A stretch of 64,000 nucleotides of DNA from Tanytarsus gracilentus (lineage: Eukaryota; Arthropoda; Insecta; Diptera; Chironomidae), in NCBI GenBank assembly GCA_038502055.1, contig JAXRKN010000044.1, positions 11,863,501 to 11,927,500 of the forward strand. Reading direction: 5' to 3'. The notes under the pieces were generated by a model. That model searched no databases, was not told the origin of the DNA, and saw only the letters and a list, made by a program, of their open reading frames with translations. Shown here piece by piece: positions 59,622 to 64,000 of this stretch (position 1 is its first letter; each line of letters opens with the position of its first letter). The position numbers were made by a program, and so were the translations under genes.

Positions 59622-60500
59622 CCACACGTGGGTGTTGCCGTGTAACCCACTTGTAAAGATCAGTATTGGAAATGTAACATGGGGAAGTCCTATGAAGAAG
59701 CCTTGGAGAAGCAAAAGGGAAGTCTTATGGAAAATATTTCTCAATTTGTTCATTTCCACTGTGTTTATTTTCCCCATGTTTCATTTTTACTATGTTTCAT
59801 TTTCTATTGTGTTCCATTTACCATTGTGTTCCATTTTCCACAGTCTTCCATTTTCCACTGTGCTCCATTTTCCACTCAGTTCCATTTTCAACTGTGTTCC
59901 ATTTTCCACTGTGTCTCATGTTCCATTATGTTCCAGTTCCCACTATGTTCCATTGTCCCCTGTGTTTCATTTTCCATTATGGTTCTTTTACCCAATGTTC
60001 AATTTTCCACTAGGTTACATTTTCCACCATGTTCCATTTTACACTGTGTTCCATTTTCCGTGTTCCATTTTAGATCCATGCAATCGATTCTGGTAAATCC
60101 GAGTTCAACGAGGTAATGAAGCCATACTTTTAAAAAATGGACATTAGGGGCACTACTGGCCGGCCGTGATGGACATTGGTGGCACTTTGGATGGCCATGA
60201 TAGACATTCCTAAATATATAATGCCTTTCGATTCCTGATACAAATACGAGTTCAACGACATACATGAAGCCATATAACAGGAAATTTGTGTGAAAAATGG
60301 CATTTAGGGCTGTCCATGGCACGACCTGTGGTCATGACCCTCATAATTCCTAAAATGGCCGAATCTAAATTCATAGACCTACCATTTGGCGAAAACTAGA
60401 AGTCTCTAGCTATCTCAGGAGCCGAGATCTCGATGGAACAGACGGACAGACGGACGGAAATAGGCGCATATAAGTGTTACACCACTTCGTGGGTTACACT
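59622..60500 (+). mobile_element. Second copy of the interspersed repeat family
   Basis: Shares with 25898-26952 the left end (CCACACGTGGGTGTTGCCGTG), the core words GAGTTCAACGA, ATGAAGCCAT, ACTGGCCGGCC and GGCGAAAAC, the segment GAAGTCTCTAGC, CCGAGATCTCG, an ACGGACGGA run, and the right end TTACACCACTTCGTGGGTTA. The ends are imperfect inverted repeats. It has about two of the ~140-base units instead of five and carries an internal minisatellite. The long flanking direct repeats of the other copy are not found here. Confidence 0.78.
59755..60072 (+). repeat. Minisatellite of ~17-base units inside the mobile element
   Basis: About 18 imperfect copies of a unit like TTCCATTTTCCACTGTG. It creates overlapping chance open frames in all three plus frames, rich in Phe, His, Cys and Pro, which are not genes. 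Confidence 0.85.
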
Positions 60501-61796
60501 AAAAAACTTTTTAACCAGATAATAAAATATTATCGAATCGCTTCTTGAACAAGTGAAAAATTGTATGCAAATAATTTGTAATTTGTCGTAATTGAGTGGC
60601 AATTTAGTCACACATTAATTTTATAGCATGGTGTTTTACAGTTCAACTACATCGTTACATCAGTCAATGTGATTAATGAACCAAAATATTATAAAAAATA
60701 CACCAAGGGAGCTAAAACATCCCAATCATCATCATCTGATGTGGATTTCATTCATAAAGAAAATTATTTTTTCTATCTCTTTTTGATGGCCATGCCGACC
60801 GTGAAAATAGAAGAATTTTAGCAGCAACAGTAAATAAACATGAACATCCCATACGAAAAATTGTGAGCTATTTTTGGGAGATGCCTAAATTTCATTGGAT
60901 TCTAGTTCGTTCGCACATTAGAGCTCGTTATTTGATACAAAAAAAAGTGAATATATATAAATTTTAGGAGCAATGTGTATGTAAAATTAGAGCAGGTGTC
61001 AAGCGATTGTGTTCGTTCGTTAGAGGTCAATTCAATTCAGTTGTCTTTTAAGACATATGTGCGATGCCGTTTTTTATGCAACTGCCAACATTATCATTTC
61101 GACTTATGCTGCCTTTTGTTTCAACATATTCTGTCATTGATATTGAAATATTTGTATGCAGAGTTGAATATTTTGCGGAACCTCATCACAATGGCTTGCT
61201 AATGGCCTTGGATTTTTTCTCACTTTATAATCGCAATCAGAAGAGTAAAAAATAATTGCAGATAAGAATTTTAAACTATGCTCACCTATCTCTTATAACA
61301 TCACTAAACTGGTTATCTCCTCCAACTGTCGCCTTTATAACTGTATCGGCTTTATTTTGAAGAATATTTTTCTTACGAGACAACTTTTTTTTGTTTTGAT
61401 TTCTTCAAAGTTTTGAAGTTTATGTGTTACTTTGCCTTTTTCACTCCTATTTCACTCGAAATTTCACATAATAATAACAAAAACGTGATTAATTAGAGTG
61501 CGAGAGCGCAACAAAAACACATCAGTTCAATTGAAAATCACAAATAAAAATGAGAAATGAAAAAGAGCGCTGCAGGGTTCGCAAACCAATAGCGACACTC
61601 GAATAAAATGTTTATGTCGAAAAAATGGAAATTCTCTAATCCGATCAATTACGTGTGCGGACCAATTTTTGCTCGTTTGACTTTTTGAAAACCGCTAAAT
61701 TTTTTAAATATTTTTTTAACTATGAAAAATGACAAGATTTTTATAGGATCAAATTTGTTTTATGTAAAAGTAATTTTTTCACACTGTCAAATAATC
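60501..61796. other. Non-coding interval before the Efr gene
   Basis: No supportable gene; small open frames near 60975-61255 lack family resemblance or splice partners. AT-rich. Confidence 0.4.
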
Positions 61797-62908
61797 TTAA
61801 TTTAACGATTTAATCACATTATGTTGTTCCGGAATTATTTTTATAATTTTTTCAGATTTTCCTATCAGCGGAGCTTCCTCAAAACCTAATTCTGCAATTT
61901 TTCTTCTCGCATTTATTTTTGTAATAATTTCAGTAAAAATAATCGTCCCTATGATGATCAAAATAGTCCCAGTCCAATGGTAGAATGTGAAGGAATGTTT
62001 AAAGTAAAAAATTGAAAAAATCAACGATGCAAATTTCCTTAAGGTTACGACTAGTGTAACTGTTAAGCTCGAACACTCCGTCGTCAAAACGTAAACTGAG
62101 CTGATGCATAAATAGTGTGATAAAAAGTTTATGACTAAAAAGATAAATTGAATTCGTGTAGAAAAATTCATTATCGGCAGCGTGACGATTTGTGATTGAG
62201 ACGCAATGACTGCATGGTTGTAAATGTTTGAAGTCATGAAGAGAAAAGCTGGAATCGGAAGGAAGTGTGTGTAAAAAAGCGCTTCTGATGCATGCTTGCC
62301 ACGCTTCTTATAGAGCGTTTCTTGATAGAGTCCCATTCGAGCTGATATGAAGAGTGCTAATGAAAGCATCACAACTCCAATTATCCAGTAGAAAAATGAA
62401 TCTTTGTCATTTTCTGATTGTTTCTTGACATCGGAGCCTGTTGCAAAGGTGCACATAAAAATTCCGATCGTAATCATAATCACCGATAGATATTTCCAAA
62501 TATCATAAGATTTATTAAGTATCAAAATTCCGAGCAGCATATTTGTTATAAGAGAGCCCGATCGAAAAATCATCAGGAGTGGAACGGACACGTTAAAATT
62601 TAAAGCGTAATTATTGAGCCATGACGATGTGAAAAACATAATGACGAGTGTGATGTAGTCATGGATTGGAATATTAGGTTTGACTGTGAAGAACTTCACG
62701 GTGAAGAAAAGTCCATAGAGAGAAATTGATAAAAATTGAAGAAATGTTATGAGATTGCCACATCCAGCATCGACTCTGCAAACGATTTGGTTTTTAAACG
62801 CCGCATGACGTGATTAGCTCCTTACCTGACTGCAAATTCCAAAAATAATGCGTCGAAGCAACATCCAGTAAAAACACCAAAAACAGCTAAAACCGCCTTG
62901 TGGTTCAT
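61797..62908 (-). CDS. Efr: SLC35B4-type nucleotide-sugar transporter (Efr-like)
   Basis: Golgi/ER membrane antiporter of nucleotide sugars, orthologous in sequence to SLC35B4 and to Drosophila Efr (GDP-fucose and UDP-sugar transport into the ER, supplying O-fucosylation and glycosylation). Two exons, 62826-62908 and 61797-62775, phase 2 junction, 353 residues. The first exon gives MNHKAVLAVFGVFTGCCFDA, followed by DAGCGNLITFLQFLSISLYG. Conserved transporter segments: NNYALNFNVSVPLLMIFRSG, FISARMGLYQETLYKKRGKH, EALFYTHFLPIPAFLF, and LTTECSSLTVTLVVTLRKF. About ten transmembrane helices. The C-terminus is hydrophilic with no clear KKxx signal. Substrate is inferred from family. Confidence 0.92.
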
Positions 62909-63340
62909 TTCTTAAGATTTTTTTAATTTAATTTTTCACTGATTACTTTTTTAATGTCATCTGCCTTAAAATCTTTGTTTAATTAGTCACATAACAAATT
63001 TATCAGCTGTTAGAATATTTTATTAAATTCTATTTAATTTTCTAACATTTTCTTTAAAATCTTTTTTTCACACTCATTTTATTTATCAAATGTTTTAACT
63101 ACAAAGTCTATGAATCAACTAAACTTGGTTAATTCATTTGTCACACATTCGCTCATAAAATGCTGATAAGAAAAATGCGTTATCGATAAGATTGAATGAG
63201 AGTTGAAACGTGAGTTTGTTTTGAGAGAGTTTATCGCTCGATTTACCTTGTCTATGACTGTGACTTTTCTAAAAATTGTGATCAGCACGTTTTGGGAAAA
63301 TTCTGATGCAAAAGTTAAAGTTTTAAAAATTCAAATTATT
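62909..63340. other. Intergenic upstream of Efr
   Basis: About 430 AT-rich bases that should contain the Efr promoter. No gene seen. Confidence 0.4.
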
Positions 63341-63751
63341 TTAAACTTCATATATTTCATCTTGGTCGATATAATGAACTCTTTCAAATTCTTTGTAACG
63401 AACTGAGTAAATACTTTTCGCATCTGAAGCTTTAATAATTTCATCTAGTGGTAATTTTCTCGGTAAAGTTTCAGTGAGATTTTTTTCAAGACCAAATGGA
63501 TGAAGATGATAAATTAAAAATTCCATTAAATATATCTCTTTTGGTGGCCATGTAGTAAATGAAATAAAAGTGTCAGAGCAACATCCCAATCCACCTTGCG
63601 TTACATTTCTCCAGAGCATCTGTTGGTACCAATGACTCATGTCTGGTTTCACAAATGTCAAGTGCACTTCAACGCCAATAGAAAAAATTTGCTTTTCATT
63701 TTTCTCATTTCGAGCGTGGATAAAAATTGCATACTTGCTGATTTTTTGCAT
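63341..63751 (-). CDS. Unrecognised 136-residue protein
   Basis: Single-exon open frame with balanced composition (DMSHWYQQMLWRNVTQGG, then LGCCSDTFISFTTWPPKE, YHLHPFGLEKNLTETL, KSIYSVRYKEFERVHYID), unlike the low-complexity chance frames nearby. No signal peptide or membrane segment. A possible splice acceptor (TTTTAACAG) lies about 40 bases upstream of the ATG, with an in-frame stop between them, so an untranslated 5' exon may lie beyond. I do not recognise the family. Same strand and order as Efr, whose start lies 430 bases downstream. Confidence 0.55.
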   Translation of the reverse strand: MQKISKYAIFIHARNEKNEKQIFSIGVEVHLTFVKPDMSHWYQQMLWRNVTQGGLGCCSDTFISFTTWPPKEIYLMEFLIYHLHPFGLEKNLTETLPRKLPLDEIIKASDAKSIYSVRYKEFERVHYIDQDEIYEV

Positions 63752-64000
63752 TTTACTAAATTACACTGATGAGATATCGAGTTCAACACCTGTTAAAATA
63801 ATATTATTATATCAATAGGAATTATTGTTTATTCTTCAAAAGACTCCAGACACAAGTTTTTTTTAAAAAAATAAACTAAAAGTTTTCAGTGACAAATTTT
63901 TTTTAAATATTTTTATATAGTATTGTTCACCTCAAAAAATTTTAATATCTCTAAAAAAGCTCAAAAGTGATTTGCAGAATGAGTTCTTAATTAAGTAAAG
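63752..64000. other. Window end, non-coding
   Basis: AT-rich sequence upstream of the last gene; nothing recognised. Confidence 0.35.

Noticed and set aside
59611..60116. Three overlapping plus-strand open frames of 73-161 codons rich in Phe, Cys, His and Pro
   Set aside because: They are translations of a ~17-base minisatellite in all frames, inside a mobile element.
60975..61255. Two plus-strand frames of 63-75 codons before Efr
   Set aside because: No homology, no convincing leader or splice partners, and AT-rich context.
1..64000. tRNA, rRNA or other structured RNA genes
   Set aside because: I looked for tRNA-like and snRNA-like segments by eye and recognised none; a covariance-model search would be needed to exclude them.

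Overview
The window looks like nuclear DNA from an insect, most likely a fly of the midge/mosquito type (nematoceran Diptera). It is very AT-rich, genes are split by short GT-AG introns (often 50-70 bases), and the recognisable genes are animal and insect ones: BBS8, Methuselah-like receptors, hormone-sensitive lipase, a CLIP-domain serine protease, rough deal, RalGPS and an SLC35B4/Efr transporter. The species assignment is inference. All gene models were spliced by hand; for each model exon lengths and intron phases add up to an open frame, but no transcript evidence was available.

Layout. 1-10010 holds no gene I can support. 10011-12241 (minus) is the ciliary BBSome subunit BBS8/TTC8. 12891-19653 holds three tandem Methuselah-like GPCR genes, two on minus and one on plus; the third has a mobile element inside its first exon. 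19833-20990 has a tiny secreted-peptide candidate and an intronless Tctex1-type dynein light chain. 21145-32334 (minus) carries three head-to-tail hormone-sensitive lipase paralogues, with a mobile element in the large intron of the middle one. 33075-35670 (minus) is a two-CLIP serine protease whose frame requires a 4-base microexon.

36506-40875 (minus) is a cluster of five two-exon genes for small secreted cysteine-containing proteins, with a nearly perfect 254-base inverted repeat between the second and third. 41586-44533 (plus) holds two acid-lipase-family genes; the first has Asn at the catalytic serine. 45220-45988 (minus) is a small secreted Trp/Lys/His-rich protein. 46486-53003 (plus) is rough deal (KNTC1), converging on RalGPS at 53818-56957 (minus). 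57-61.8 kb is non-coding and includes another copy of the repeat family with an internal minisatellite. 61797-62908 (minus) is the SLC35B4-type nucleotide-sugar transporter, followed by an unrecognised single-exon gene at 63341-63751 (minus).

Themes. The window mixes single-copy housekeeping genes (BBS8, rod, RalGPS, Efr) with locally expanded families (GPCR x3, Hsl x3, small secreted protein x5, lipase x2). One interspersed repeat family appears at three places: 17.3-18.2 kb, 25.9-27.0 kb and 59.6-60.5 kb.
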